Of a DNA stretch of 64,000 bases, positions 46,704 to 55,798 are shown piece after piece. The position numbers and the translations under genes are program-made. Each line of letters opens with the position of its first letter. Position 1 is the stretch's first letter. Under the pieces are notes generated by a model, which was not told where the DNA came from, made no database searches, and saw nothing but the letters and a program-made list of their open reading frames with translations. The stretch is taken from positions 6,669,001 through 6,733,000 of the forward strand of contig NZ_CP076457.1 of NCBI RefSeq assembly GCF_018866325.1, given 5' to 3'. The stretch is from Streptomyces sp. YPW6. Lineage in GTDB: Bacteria; Actinomycetota; Actinomycetes; Streptomycetales; Streptomycetaceae.

Positions 46704-47912
46704 GTGTCCCGCCGTCTTTTCACCTCGGAATCCGTCACCGAGGGTCACCCCGACAAGATCGCTGACCAGATCAGCGACACGATTCTCGACGCGCTCCTGC
46801 GGGAGGACCCCTCCTCGCGGGTCGCCGTCGAGACCTTGATCACCACCGGTTTGGTGCATGTCGCGGGCGAGGTCACCACCAAGGCCTACGCCGACATCCC
46901 CAACCTCGTGCGCAACAAGGTTCTGGAGATCGGCTACGACTCCTCCAAGAAGGGCTTCGACGGTGCTTCCTGCGGCGTCTCGGTGTCGATCGGCGCCCAG
47001 TCGCCGGACATCGCGCAGGGCGTCGACACCGCGTACGAGAAGCGGGTCGAGGGTGACGAGGACGAGCTCGACAAGCAGGGCGCGGGCGACCAGGGCCTGA
47101 TGTTCGGCTACGCCTGCGACGAGACCCCCGAGCTCATGCCGCTCCCGATCCACATCGCGCACCGCCTCTCCCGGCGGCTGTCCGAGGTGCGCAAGAACGG
47201 GACCATCCCCTACCTGCGCCCCGACGGCAAGACCCAGGTCACCATCGAGTACGACGGCGACAAGGCGGTCCGGCTGGACACGGTGGTCGTCTCCTCGCAG
47301 CACGCCTCGGACATCGACCTGGACTCGCTGCTCGCGCCCGACATCCGCGAGTTCGTCGTCGAGCACGTGCTCGCGCAGCTCGTCGAGGACGGCATCAAGC
47401 TGGACACCGACGGCTACCGCCTGCTGGTGAACCCGACCGGCCGCTTCGAGATCGGCGGCCCGATGGGCGACGCCGGCCTCACCGGCCGCAAGATCATCAT
47501 CGACACCTACGGCGGCATGGCCCGCCACGGCGGCGGCGCCTTCTCCGGCAAGGACCCGTCCAAGGTCGACCGCTCCGCGGCGTACGCGATGCGCTGGGTC
47601 GCCAAGAACGTCGTGGCCGCCGGTCTCGCCGCCCGCTGCGAGGTCCAGGTCGCGTACGCGATCGGCAAGGCCGAGCCGGTCGGTCTCTTCGTCGAGACCT
47701 TCGGCACCGCCGCAGTCGACACCGAGAAGATCGAGCACGCGATCGGCGAGGTCTTCGACCTCCGCCCGGCCGCGATCATCCGGGACCTCGACCTGCTCCG
47801 CCCGATCTACGCCCAGACCGCCGCGTACGGCCACTTCGGCCGCGAGCTGCCGGACTTCACCTGGGAGCGCACGGACCGCGTGGAAGCCCTGCGCGCGGCA
47901 GCGGGTCTGTAA
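46704..47912 (+). CDS. metK: S-adenosylmethionine synthetase
   Basis: 402 residues; ATP plus methionine to SAM. Signatures: TSESVTEGHPDKIADQISD, the GAGDQGLMFGYA motif, and GGGAFSGKDPSKVDRSAAY with the P-loop-like GGGAFSGKD. SAM supply affects antibiotic production in Streptomyces. GTG 46704 follows GGGAGC. The 199-base upstream gap contains a TAAACT -10-like box at 46617-46622. I could not recognise a SAM riboswitch fold there by eye. Confidence 0.97.
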   Translation: MSRRLFTSESVTEGHPDKIADQISDTILDALLREDPSSRVAVETLITTGLVHVAGEVTTKAYADIPNLVRNKVLEIGYDSSKKGFDGASCGVSVSIGAQSPDIAQGVDTAYEKRVEGDEDELDKQGAGDQGLMFGYACDETPELMPLPIHIAHRLSRRLSEVRKNGTIPYLRPDGKTQVTIEYDGDKAVRLDTVVVSSQHASDIDLDSLLAPDIREFVVEHVLAQLVEDGIKLDTDGYRLLVNPTGRFEIGGPMGDAGLTGRKIIIDTYGGMARHGGGAFSGKDPSKVDRSAAYAMRWVAKNVVAAGLAARCEVQVAYAIGKAEPVGLFVETFGTAAVDTEKIEHAIGEVFDLRPAAIIRDLDLLRPIYAQTAAYGHFGRELPDFTWERTDRVEALRAAAGL

Positions 47913-47940
47913 GGACCCGGCCGGCACCGGCGGACAGTGA

Positions 47941-47982
47941 CGGCGGGGCCCGGACACCGAACAGGGTGTCCGGGCCCCGCCG
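47941..47982 (+). terminator. Terminator after metK
   Basis: Perfect 18-bp inverted repeat (47941-47958 with 47965-47982, 6-nt loop) 28 bases after the metK stop. Confidence 0.82.
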
Positions 47983-48045
47983 CCGTGTCTCCGCGCCGCT
48001 CCGTGCCCTGCGGGACTGTCCGTGGCCTCTGGTAGGAATGCAGCT

Positions 48046-50190
48046 GTGAGCAGCGAGAACGAGCAGTCCGCCGACCCCGGTGCCGGGGCCCCGGAGCAGC
48101 TTGCGCTGATCCGGGAGACCGTGCGCCGGGCCAAGGTGCCGCGTGCCAAGCCGCGGACCTGGCGCGGCGCGCCCCTCGCCGAGCGGCTGCCCGTCGCCCG
48201 CGTCCTGGTCAACAAGGGCGTTCTCCACCTCGACCAGTACTTCGACTACGCGGTGCCCCGGGAGCTGGACGCCGACGCGCAGCCGGGCGTCCGGGTCCGG
48301 GTCCGGTTCGGAGCCGGCGGGCGCAACGTCCAGGGAGGGCGGCGCGAGGGCGGCGGTCTGATCGACGGCTTCATCGTCGAGCGCCGTGCCGAATCCGACT
48401 ACCGGGGCGCGCTGGCCGCCCTCGCCTCCGTCGTCTCCCCGGAGCCGGTCCTCGGGCCCGAGCTGCTCGCCCTCTGCCGCGCCGTCGCCGACCGGTACGC
48501 GGGCAGCCTCGCGGACGTGCTCCAGCTCGCCGTCCCGCCCCGCAACGGCCGCGCCGAGGCCAAGCCCTCCCCGGACCCGCTGCCGCCGCCTCCGCCCCCG
48601 GAGACGGGCACCTGGGAGCGGTACGCCCAGGGCCCCGCCTTCCTGCGCGCGCTGGCCGAGGGCGGCGCCCCGCGCGCCGTGTGGACCGCCCTGCCCGGAC
48701 CGCACTGGCCCGCGGAGATCGCCAAAGCCGTGGCGGCGACGCTCTCCTCCGGGCGCGGCGCCCTCGTCGTCGTCCCGGACGGGCGCTCCGCGGCACGGGT
48801 CGACGCGGCCCTCACCGAGACGCTCGGCGCGGGGCGGCACGCCCTGCTGACCGCCGAATCCGGTCCCGAGAAGCGCTACCGCCAGTGGCTCGCGGTCCGC
48901 CGGGGCTCGGTGCGGGCGGTCGTGGGCACCCGGGCCGCCATGTTCGCCCCCGTCCGCGACCTCGGGCTCGTGGTCGTCTGGGACGACGGCGACTCCAGCC
49001 ACAGCGACGACAACGCCCCTTTCCCGCATGTCCGCGAGGTCCTGGAGCTGCGGGCGGCCCAGGGACGCTGCGGCTTCCTGCTCGGCGGCACCAGCTGCAC
49101 GGTCGAGGCCGCCCAGCTCGTGGAGAGCGGCTGGGCGCTGCCGCTTCTCGCGGACCGCGAGCGGCTGCGCCGGGCCGCGCCCCTCGTCCGTACGGTCGGG
49201 GACGGCGAGCTGGCCCGGGACGGGGCCGCCCGCTCCGCCCGGCTGCCCAGCCTCGCCTGGGGGGCGGTGCGCGACGGTCTGCGCACGGGACCGGTGCTGA
49301 TCCAGGTCCCCCGGCGGGGTTACGCCCCCCGCCTCGCCTGCGAACGCTGCCGCACCCCCGCCCGCTGCCAGCACTGCGCGGGTCCCCTGGAGGCGCCGGA
49401 CCAGCAGGATCTGGACTGCGCCTGGTGCGGCCAGGCCGAGCGGGCCTGGAACTGCGCGGAGTGCGGCTCCACCAGGCTGCGCGCCCGGATCGTCGGCGCC
49501 CGCCGCACCGCGGAGGAGCTGGGCCGGGCCTTTCCCGCCGTGCCCGTCCGCACCTCCGGGCGCGACCACATCCTCGACGCGGTCCCCGACGCCCCGGCCC
49601 TGGTCGTCTCCACGCCCGGCGCGGAGCCCGTCGCCGAGGGCGGGTACGCGGCGGCCCTGCTGCTGGACGGCTGGGCCATGCTCGGGCGGCCCGATCTGCG
49701 GGCGGGGGAGGAAGCGCTGCGCCGGTGGCTGGCGGCGTCGGCGCTGGTGCGGGGGCAGGAGGACGGCGGCACGGTGGTGGTGGTGGCCGAGCCGACGGAG
49801 CGCGCGGTCCAGGCGCTGGTCCGCTGGGATCCGGCGGGGTTCGCCCGGCGGGAGCTGGCGGAGCGGGCCGAGCTGGGCTTCCCGCCGGTCTCCCGGATGG
49901 CCTCGGTGGCCGGCCCGCCCGAGGCCCTGGCCGCGTTCCTGCGGACCGCGGAGCTGCCCCCGGAGGCCGAGATCCTGGGACCGGTGCCGGTCCCTTCGGC
50001 CGGGCTCGGCAGGGCCCGCAGGCCGGGCGACGCGCCGCCGGGGGAGACCTGGGAGCGGGTCCTGATCCGGGTCGTCCCGGGGCGTGGCGCGGTGCTCGCC
50101 CGCGCGGTGAAGACGGCACTCGCGGCCCGGACGGCCAAGGGCGCGAGCGATCCCCTGCGCATCAGGATCGACCCGCCCGACATCGGCTGA
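48046..50190 (+). CDS. priA: Probable replication restart protein PriA, helicase motifs degenerate
   Basis: 714 residues. The 3'-DNA-binding N-terminal domain (PVARVLVNKGVLHLDQYFDYAVP) and the two zinc sites (CERCRTPARCQHC; CAWCGQAERAWNCAECG) are intact. The ATPase motifs are not: the Walker A region reads VVVPDGRSAARVDAAL with no GKT, and the DEEH box is WDDGDSSH. Actinobacterial PriA is known to lack helicase activity, so it probably recruits proteins at forks without unwinding. A run of six prolines (about residue 180) separates the N-domain. GTG 48046 lies shortly after a TAGGAA box. Confidence 0.93.
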   Translation: MSSENEQSADPGAGAPEQLALIRETVRRAKVPRAKPRTWRGAPLAERLPVARVLVNKGVLHLDQYFDYAVPRELDADAQPGVRVRVRFGAGGRNVQGGRREGGGLIDGFIVERRAESDYRGALAALASVVSPEPVLGPELLALCRAVADRYAGSLADVLQLAVPPRNGRAEAKPSPDPLPPPPPPETGTWERYAQGPAFLRALAEGGAPRAVWTALPGPHWPAEIAKAVAATLSSGRGALVVVPDGRSAARVDAALTETLGAGRHALLTAESGPEKRYRQWLAVRRGSVRAVVGTRAAMFAPVRDLGLVVVWDDGDSSHSDDNAPFPHVREVLELRAAQGRCGFLLGGTSCTVEAAQLVESGWALPLLADRERLRRAAPLVRTVGDGELARDGAARSARLPSLAWGAVRDGLRTGPVLIQVPRRGYAPRLACERCRTPARCQHCAGPLEAPDQQDLDCAWCGQAERAWNCAECGSTRLRARIVGARRTAEELGRAFPAVPVRTSGRDHILDAVPDAPALVVSTPGAEPVAEGGYAAALLLDGWAMLGRPDLRAGEEALRRWLAASALVRGQEDGGTVVVVAEPTERAVQALVRWDPAGFARRELAERAELGFPPVSRMASVAGPPEALAAFLRTAELPPEAEILGPVPVPSAGLGRARRPGDAPPGETWERVLIRVVPGRGAVLARAVKTALAARTAKGASDPLRIRIDPPDIG

Positions 50191-50248
50191 GGGTGCCGCC
50201 GGAGTCCCGCGGGCCGAGCCCTCGGGGCAGCGCTCCACGGCGCTGACC

Positions 50249-50298
50249 CGGGCGGGCCCCGGACTCGGGCGGGCCCCGGACTCGGGCGGGCCCCCGGG
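50249..50298. repeat. Short tandem repeat, 17-bp unit
   Basis: The unit CGGGCGGGCCCCGGACT occurs twice in full (50249-50265, 50266-50282) and once partly (50283-about 50294). It fills the space between priA and the convergent putative DNA-binding gene. Each unit contains an internal GGGCCC palindrome, so the array may also help terminate transcription. Confidence 0.7.
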
Positions 50299-50369
50299 CA
50301 CAAGGGGCTCCGGACAGAGGACTGCCCCGCCGTGCGACCGGCACGGAGGGGCAGAAGGGCGGCGTGCGG

Positions 50370-50927
50370 TCAGCCGTTGCGCGGGCCCGGGAACGCGCCG
50401 GGGCGCAGCTCCTCACGGGCCGGCTGCGGGGCCGCCGACGGCTGCGGCGGCATCGAGCGGGCCGCCGGGACCGAGGGCACCGGGGAGCCGGACCCCTTGG
50501 CGGCGGAGCCGGTGCCGACGGAGACGGGGCGCGGCACGGCGGTGTTCTCGCCGCCCGTCTCGGCGGCGGGCTGCGGGGTGGCGCGGCGCGTTCCATAACG
50601 GCGGTGGACGGCCTGCTTGGTGACGCCGAGGGCGGAGCCCACCGCGTCCCAGGAGAAGCCCAGCGAGCGGTCGAAGTCCACCGCCGCGGTCACCAGGGTC
50701 TCGACGCTGTCCCGCAGTTCCTGGGCGAGGCGGACAGTGGGGGCCGGGGCCCTGCCGTAGACGACGAAGCCCGCGGAAGGGCCGGAGCGGCGCGGACGGT
50801 AGACGTTGCCCAGCTGGGCGGTGAGGGTGCGCAGCGCGTCCACCTGCCGCCTGACCCGCTCGATGTCCCGCACCAGAAGATGCAGACTGGCCCGCGCTTG
50901 GGCGTCGTGCGTTGCGTGGTCGGCCAT
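50370..50927 (-). CDS. Putative DNA-binding protein with sigma-factor-like helix-turn-helix
   Basis: 185 residues. The N-terminal half is helical (LHLLVRDIERVRRQVDALRTL), followed by a helix-turn-helix like that of sigma region 4 (SLGFSWDAVGSALGVTKQAVHRRYG, key part WDAVGSALGVTKQAVHRRYG) around residues 95-115, then a disordered Pro/Ala/Ser tail. I do not recognise a named family. Similar orphan regulators are common in Streptomyces. ATG 50927 has GAGAGG upstream; a longer frame to 50993 is less likely. Divergent from fmt. Confidence 0.75.
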   Translation of the reverse strand: MADHATHDAQARASLHLLVRDIERVRRQVDALRTLTAQLGNVYRPRRSGPSAGFVVYGRAPAPTVRLAQELRDSVETLVTAAVDFDRSLGFSWDAVGSALGVTKQAVHRRYGTRRATPQPAAETGGENTAVPRPVSVGTGSAAKGSGSPVPSVPAARSMPPQPSAAPQPAREELRPGAFPGPRNG

Positions 50928-51046
50928 GAAGAAGCCTCTCGAACCGGCGTTGAAAGGGATCGGGCCGCAATCGGGGCGGCCCGCTTCGGTCAATCTCCTT
51001 TGACCAACGCCCGAGCCGGGTATGTGGTCACGCTATCGGGGCGTAT

Positions 51047-51058
51047 GTGCATATGCAC
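51047..51058. promoter_or_regulatory. Perfect palindrome GTGCATATGCAC in a divergent promoter region
   Basis: A 12-bp perfect palindrome of unusually low GC lies between the putative DNA-binding gene (-) and fmt (+). It could be an operator, perhaps for the helix-turn-helix protein. The TAGACT box near 51163 is a plausible fmt -10. Nothing else is seen in this 292-base gap. Confidence 0.35.
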
Positions 51059-51219
51059 GGGGCGCGCGCGGCGCGCGTACGCCCCCGGGTCGCCGCCCCC
51101 GCGCCAGAGGGCCGCCGCCCCCGCCACCGGGGAGCGGCCGGGCCCGGTCCGGCCCGAGACCCTAGACTGGTGTGCTGCTCGTCACCGTACGTCTTGGCCC
51201 GAGAGGCAGTCAGCCACCC

Positions 51220-52152
51220 ATGAAGCTCGTCTTCGCCGGCACCCCCGAAGTCGCCGTCCCCGCCCTGGACGCCCTGATCGCCTCCGGCCGCCATGAGGTG
51301 GCCGCCGTCGTGACCCGTCCCGACGCCCCCGCCGGGCGGGGCCGCCGACTCGTCGCGAGCCCGGTGGCCGAGCGGGCTCAGGAGGCCGGGATCGAGGTGC
51401 TCAAGCCCGCGAAGCCCCGGGACGAGGAGTTCCTCGCCCGGCTGCGCGAGATCGCCCCGGACTGCTGCCCGGTCGTCGCCTACGGCGCCCTGCTGCCCAA
51501 GGCCGCCCTGGACGTGCCCGCCCGGGGCTGGGTCAACCTGCACTTCTCCCTGCTGCCCGCCTGGCGGGGGGCCGCCCCCGTGCAGCACTCGCTGATGGCG
51601 GGGGACGAGGTCACCGGTGCGTCGACGTTCCTGATCGAGGAAGGGCTGGACTCCGGCCCGGTCTACGGCGTTCTCACCGAGGAGATCCGCCCGACCGACA
51701 CCAGCGGCGACCTGCTCACCCGGCTCGCGTTCGCCGGGGCCGGGCTCCTGGCCGCCACCATGGACGGCATCGAGGACGGCACACTGCACGCCGTGCCCCA
51801 GCCGCGCGAGGGCGTCACCCTGGCCCCGAAGATCACCGTCGAGGACGCCCAGGTCCAGTGGTCCGCGCCCGCTCTGCGGGTGGACCGGGTGGTGCGCGGC
51901 TGCACCCCGGCCCCCGGCGCCTGGACCCTGTTCCGCGGCGAGCGTCTCAAGCTGATCCAGGCGACCCCCGTCCTGGACCGCACGGACCTGGCCCCCGGCG
52001 AGCTGTCGGCCGCCAAGAACAACGTGTACGCCGGCACCGGATCGCACGCCGTCGAGCTGCTCTGGGTCCAGCCGCAGGGCAAGAAGCCGATGCGGGCGGC
52101 CGACTGGGCGCGCGGTGTCCGGATCGCCCACGGCGAGCTGCTGGGCCTGTAG
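51220..52152 (+). CDS. fmt: Methionyl-tRNA formyltransferase
   Basis: 310 residues; formylates initiator Met-tRNA. Signatures: LVFAGTPEVAVPALDALI, the folate/catalytic block WVNLHFSLLPAWRGAAPVQHSLMAGDEVTG (key SLLPAWRGAAPVQ with the His and Asn/Asp pair), and a C-terminal OB-type tRNA-binding domain. ATG 51220. It is followed by rsmB after a 161-base gap containing GGGCCCGG-type hairpins. Confidence 0.96.
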   Translation: MKLVFAGTPEVAVPALDALIASGRHEVAAVVTRPDAPAGRGRRLVASPVAERAQEAGIEVLKPAKPRDEEFLARLREIAPDCCPVVAYGALLPKAALDVPARGWVNLHFSLLPAWRGAAPVQHSLMAGDEVTGASTFLIEEGLDSGPVYGVLTEEIRPTDTSGDLLTRLAFAGAGLLAATMDGIEDGTLHAVPQPREGVTLAPKITVEDAQVQWSAPALRVDRVVRGCTPAPGAWTLFRGERLKLIQATPVLDRTDLAPGELSAAKNNVYAGTGSHAVELLWVQPQGKKPMRAADWARGVRIAHGELLGL

Positions 52153-52313
52153 GGGCTCGCGGACCCGGCGCGGAGCCGGGGGACGCCGCGGGCCCCGGGA
52201 CGACCTCCGCGGCGGGCCCGGAGCCCGGTCCCGGGCCGCCGGTCGGGAGGCCGCGGACGGCGTCGTACGCTGGGAGGGTTCGCCCCTCTCACCGTCAGCG
52301 GAGCACCTTTCAC

Positions 52314-53747
52314 GTGAACGACCAGCCGCGTCGCCGTCCCGCCAAGCCCCACCGCCGGCCCAAGAAGGACCCGGTCCGCTTCCTCGCCTTCGAGGCGCTG
52401 CGGGCCGTCGACGAACGGGACGCGTACGCCAACCTCGTGCTGCCCCCGCTGCTGAAGAAGGCCCGCGCCAAGGGCGACTTCGACGGCCGGGACGCGGCGC
52501 TGGCGACCGAGCTGGTCTACGGGACGCTGCGCCGCCAGGGCACGTACGACGCGATCGTGGCGGCCTGCATCGACCGGCCGCTGCGCGAGGTCGACCCGCC
52601 GGTCCTGGACGTCCTGAACATGGGCGTCCACCAGCTGCTCGGCACCCGCATCCCCACCCACGCGGCCGTCTCCGCCAGCGTGGAGCTGGCCCGGGTGGTG
52701 CTGGGGGAGGGGCGTGCGAAGTTCGTCAACGCGGTGCTGCGCAAGGTCACCGCGCACGACCTCGACGGCTGGGTGGAGAGGGTCGCCCCGCCGTACGAGG
52801 AGGACGCCGAGGACCACCTCGCCGTCGTCCACTCCCACCCCCGCTGGATCGTCTCCGCCCTCTGGGACGCGCTGGGCGGCGGCCGGGCGGGCATCGAGGA
52901 CCTGCTGGAGGCGGACAACGAGCGGCCCGAGGTGACCCTGGTCGCCCGCCCCGGCCGCTCCACCACCGAGGAGCTGGTCAAGGACCTGGGCGAGGACAAC
53001 TCCCTGCCCGGCCGCTGGTCCCCGTACGCCGTGCGGATGGCCGAGGGCGGCGAGCCCGGCGCGCTGGAGGCCGTCCGGGAGAGCCGGGCGGGCGTCCAGG
53101 ACGAGGGCAGCCAGTTGGTCGCCGCCGCCCTGGCCGCCGTCCCCGTCGAGGGCCGCGACACCCGCTGGCTGGACGGCTGCGCGGGCCCCGGCGGCAAGGC
53201 CGCCCTGCTCGCGGCGCTGGCCGCCGAGCGCGGCGCGACCCTGCTCGCCGCCGAGAAGCAGCCGCACCGCGCCCGGCTGGTCGAGCGGGCGCTCGCCGGC
53301 AACCCCGGCCCGTACCAGGTGATCACCGCCGACGGCACCCGCCCGCCGTGGCGGCCCGGCGCCTTCGACCGCGTCCTGATGGACGTGCCCTGCTCCGGCC
53401 TCGGAGCGCTGCGCCGCCGCCCGGAGTCCCGCTGGCGGCGCCGCGCCGAGGACCTGGAGGCCTTCGCCCCGCTCCAACGCGGCCTGCTGCGTGAGGCGTT
53501 GAAGGCCGTACGGGTCGGCGGCACGGTCGGTTACGCGACCTGCTCGCCGCATCTCGCGGAGACCCGGGTGGTCGTCGAGGACGTGCTCAGGGGCAGGGGA
53601 GGGGACCGGGTCGAGGCGGAGTGGATCGACGCCCGCCCGCTGATGCCCGGGGTGCCCGCCCTGGGCGAGGGGCCCGACGTCCAGCTCTGGCCGCATCTGC
53701 ACGGCACGGACGCGATGTATCTGGCTCTGCTGCGCCGGACCGGCTGA
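52314..53747 (+). CDS. rsmB: 16S rRNA (cytosine-C5) methyltransferase RsmB/NOP2 family
   Basis: 477 residues. N-terminal NusB-like RNA-binding domain (AALATELVYGTLRRQGTYD; ILNMGVHQLL-like VLNMGVHQLLGTR), then a SAM-dependent methyltransferase: motif I LDGCAGPGGKAALLAAL, motif IV catalytic MDVPCSGLGALRRRPE and motif VI nucleophile YATCSPHLAETR. Both catalytic cysteines are present. GTG 52314. A -10-like TACGCT stands about 45 bases upstream. Confidence 0.93.
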   Translation: MNDQPRRRPAKPHRRPKKDPVRFLAFEALRAVDERDAYANLVLPPLLKKARAKGDFDGRDAALATELVYGTLRRQGTYDAIVAACIDRPLREVDPPVLDVLNMGVHQLLGTRIPTHAAVSASVELARVVLGEGRAKFVNAVLRKVTAHDLDGWVERVAPPYEEDAEDHLAVVHSHPRWIVSALWDALGGGRAGIEDLLEADNERPEVTLVARPGRSTTEELVKDLGEDNSLPGRWSPYAVRMAEGGEPGALEAVRESRAGVQDEGSQLVAAALAAVPVEGRDTRWLDGCAGPGGKAALLAALAAERGATLLAAEKQPHRARLVERALAGNPGPYQVITADGTRPPWRPGAFDRVLMDVPCSGLGALRRRPESRWRRRAEDLEAFAPLQRGLLREALKAVRVGGTVGYATCSPHLAETRVVVEDVLRGRGGDRVEAEWIDARPLMPGVPALGEGPDVQLWPHLHGTDAMYLALLRRTG

Positions 53748-53895
53748 ATATCACCGCGTCAGGACCGCTGTCCGTACGGCAAAAGAACAGTAAAGCGCTG
53801 GCAAAATGCCCAGAATGTGCGGACTGTGAGGGCCGTGTGAGGCTTCGGAGGGGATCGAGGAGGGGAACCGGGCGCAGACGTGGCAGGCTTGGGTC

Positions 53896-54579
53896 ATGGC
53901 GCAGATCAACCCCAGCATCCTGTCCGCCGATTTCGCCCGTCTCGCCGAGGAGGCGAAGGCCGTCGAGGGCGCGGACTGGCTCCATGTCGATGTCATGGAC
54001 AACCACTTCGTGCCCAACCTGACCCTCGGCATGCCGATCGTCGAGGCGCTGAGCAAAGCGACGGACACTCCGCTGGACTGCCACCTCATGATCGAGGACG
54101 CGGACCGCTGGGCTCCCGGTTACGTGGAGGCCGGCGCCGGGTCCGTCACCTTCCACGCCGAGGCCGCCGCGGCGCCGGTGCGCCTCGCGCGGGAGATCAG
54201 GGCGAAGGGCGCGCGCGCCTCCATGGCGCTCAAGCCCGCGACCCCCATCGAGCCGTACGAGGACCTGCTCCCCGAGCTGGACATGCTGCTGATCATGACG
54301 GTCGAGCCGGGCTTCGGCGGCCAGTCCTTCCTGGACATCATGCTGCCGAAGATCCGCCGCACCCGGGAGCTGATCAGCAAGCACGGTCTCGAACTGTGGC
54401 TCCAGGTCGACGGCGGGGTCTCGGCCACCACCATCGAGCGCTGCGCCGAGGCCGGAGCCGACGTCTTCGTGGCCGGTTCCGCGGTCTACGGGGCGGCGGA
54501 CCCGGCGACGGCGGTGCGGGACCTGCGGGCCCTGGCGGACGTGGCGACGGCCGCGGCCCCCTGGGCGTGCGACCACTGA
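53896..54579 (+). CDS. rpe: Ribulose-phosphate 3-epimerase
   Basis: 227-residue TIM barrel. INPSILSADFARLAEE, the metal-binding DVMDNHFVPNLTLG and DCHLMIEDADRW, MTVEPGFGGQSFLD, and QVDGGVSATTIERCAEAGADVFVAGSAVYG (phosphate site, key VDGGVS and AGSAVYG) are all present. It interconverts ribulose 5-phosphate and xylulose 5-phosphate. ATG 53896; the ribosome binding site is weak. Confidence 0.96.
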   Translation: MAQINPSILSADFARLAEEAKAVEGADWLHVDVMDNHFVPNLTLGMPIVEALSKATDTPLDCHLMIEDADRWAPGYVEAGAGSVTFHAEAAAAPVRLAREIRAKGARASMALKPATPIEPYEDLLPELDMLLIMTVEPGFGGQSFLDIMLPKIRRTRELISKHGLELWLQVDGGVSATTIERCAEAGADVFVAGSAVYGAADPATAVRDLRALADVATAAAPWACDH

Positions 54580-54681
54580 ACCAAGGGCAGATGAACGCGG
54601 TCCGACAGGGCCGATCAAGGATCGCCGGATCTGACAGGATGAACGGCGTATCGGGCGTTGAACAGCAGTGAGGAGATCGCG

Positions 54682-55707
54682 GTGTCTGGCATCTCGGCGG
54701 GTCGGTCAGCCATGCGGATGGGACCCGCGGAGCTGGTGCAGGCGGCGGCCATGGCCCGCCGGTTCTACCTGGAGGGCAAGTCCAAGATCCAGATCGCCGA
54801 GGAGTTCGGCGTGAGCCGCTTCAAGGTGGCCCGGGTTCTGGAGACCGCCCTCGAACGTGATCTCGTACGCATCGAGATCCGGGTCCCGGCCGAGCTGGAC
54901 GCCGAACGTTCCGACGCCCTGCGCGCCCGCTACGGGCTGCGGCACGCGGTGGTCGTCGAGTCCCCGGCCGAGGAGCAGGACGACGCCGCCGATCCGGAGA
55001 ACCTGGGCGAGGTAGCCGCCGACCTCCTGGGCGAGCTGGTGGCCGAGGGCGACGTGCTCGGCCTGGCCTGGGGCCGCTCCACCATCCACATGGCGGCCGC
55101 CCTCGACCGGCTGCCGCCCTGCACGGTCGTCCAGCTGACCGGGGTGTACGACGCGGGCACCGCCGAGCGCGGCTCCGTCGAGGCGGTCCGCCGGGCGGCC
55201 CAGGTCTCGGGCGGCGAGGCCCACCCCATCTACGCCCCGATGCTGCTGCCGGACCCCGCGACGGCCGCCGCGCTGCGCGACCAGACGGGGATCGCCCGCG
55301 CCTTCGAGTACTTCGACAAGGTGACGGTGGCCGCCGTCTCCATCGGCTCCTGGGAGCCGGGCATCTCCACGGTCCACGACATGCTCTCGGACGAGGAGCG
55401 CGCCCACTACGCCTCGCTCGGCGTCGCCGCCGAGATGTCCGCGCACCTCTTCGACGCCGACGGCCGCAGAGTCGGCCGCGACCTGGGGGAGCGCTGCATC
55501 ACGGTGGAGGCGGACCGGCTGCGCCGGATCCCCGAGGTGGTCGCGATCGCGGGCGGTCAGCGCAAGGCGGCGGCGATCGGCGCGGTGCTGAGATCCGGCC
55601 TGGTCACCAGCCTGGTCACGGACACCGCGGCCGCGGACTATCTGCTCACCGAGTCCACCGCGGGCGTCCGCCCGGCGCTGGAGCGGGCCGACCCCGACGG
55701 GGAGTGA
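54682..55707 (+). CDS. SorC/DeoR-type sugar-binding transcriptional regulator
   Basis: 341 residues. N-terminal helix-turn-helix (AAAMARRFYLEGKSKIQIAEEFGVSRFKVARVLETA, core IQIAEEFGVSRFKVARVL) and a C-terminal NagB-like sugar-phosphate-binding domain (VLGLAWGRSTIHMAAAL; TVAAVSIGSWEPGIS; VVAIAGGQRKAAAIGAVLRSGL). Effectors of this family are phosphorylated sugars. Next to rpe it may respond to a pentose or related phosphate. GTG 54682 has GAGGAG about 9 bases upstream; TTG 54658 is an alternative. Confidence 0.9.
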   Translation: MSGISAGRSAMRMGPAELVQAAAMARRFYLEGKSKIQIAEEFGVSRFKVARVLETALERDLVRIEIRVPAELDAERSDALRARYGLRHAVVVESPAEEQDDAADPENLGEVAADLLGELVAEGDVLGLAWGRSTIHMAAALDRLPPCTVVQLTGVYDAGTAERGSVEAVRRAAQVSGGEAHPIYAPMLLPDPATAAALRDQTGIARAFEYFDKVTVAAVSIGSWEPGISTVHDMLSDEERAHYASLGVAAEMSAHLFDADGRRVGRDLGERCITVEADRLRRIPEVVAIAGGQRKAAAIGAVLRSGLVTSLVTDTAAADYLLTESTAGVRPALERADPDGE

Positions 55708-55740
55708 CGCGGACCCGGCGGGAGCGCAACCGGGGACATG

Positions 55741-55778
55741 CCGAGGGCCGTGCACCTGCTGGGGTGCACGGCCCTCGG
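55741..55778. terminator. Bidirectional terminator between regulator and terpene cyclase
   Basis: Perfect 16-bp inverted repeat (55741-55756 with 55763-55778, 6-nt loop) between two convergent genes. Confidence 0.8.
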
Positions 55779-55798
55779 CCTCTCGTCCTGTGGACCCC

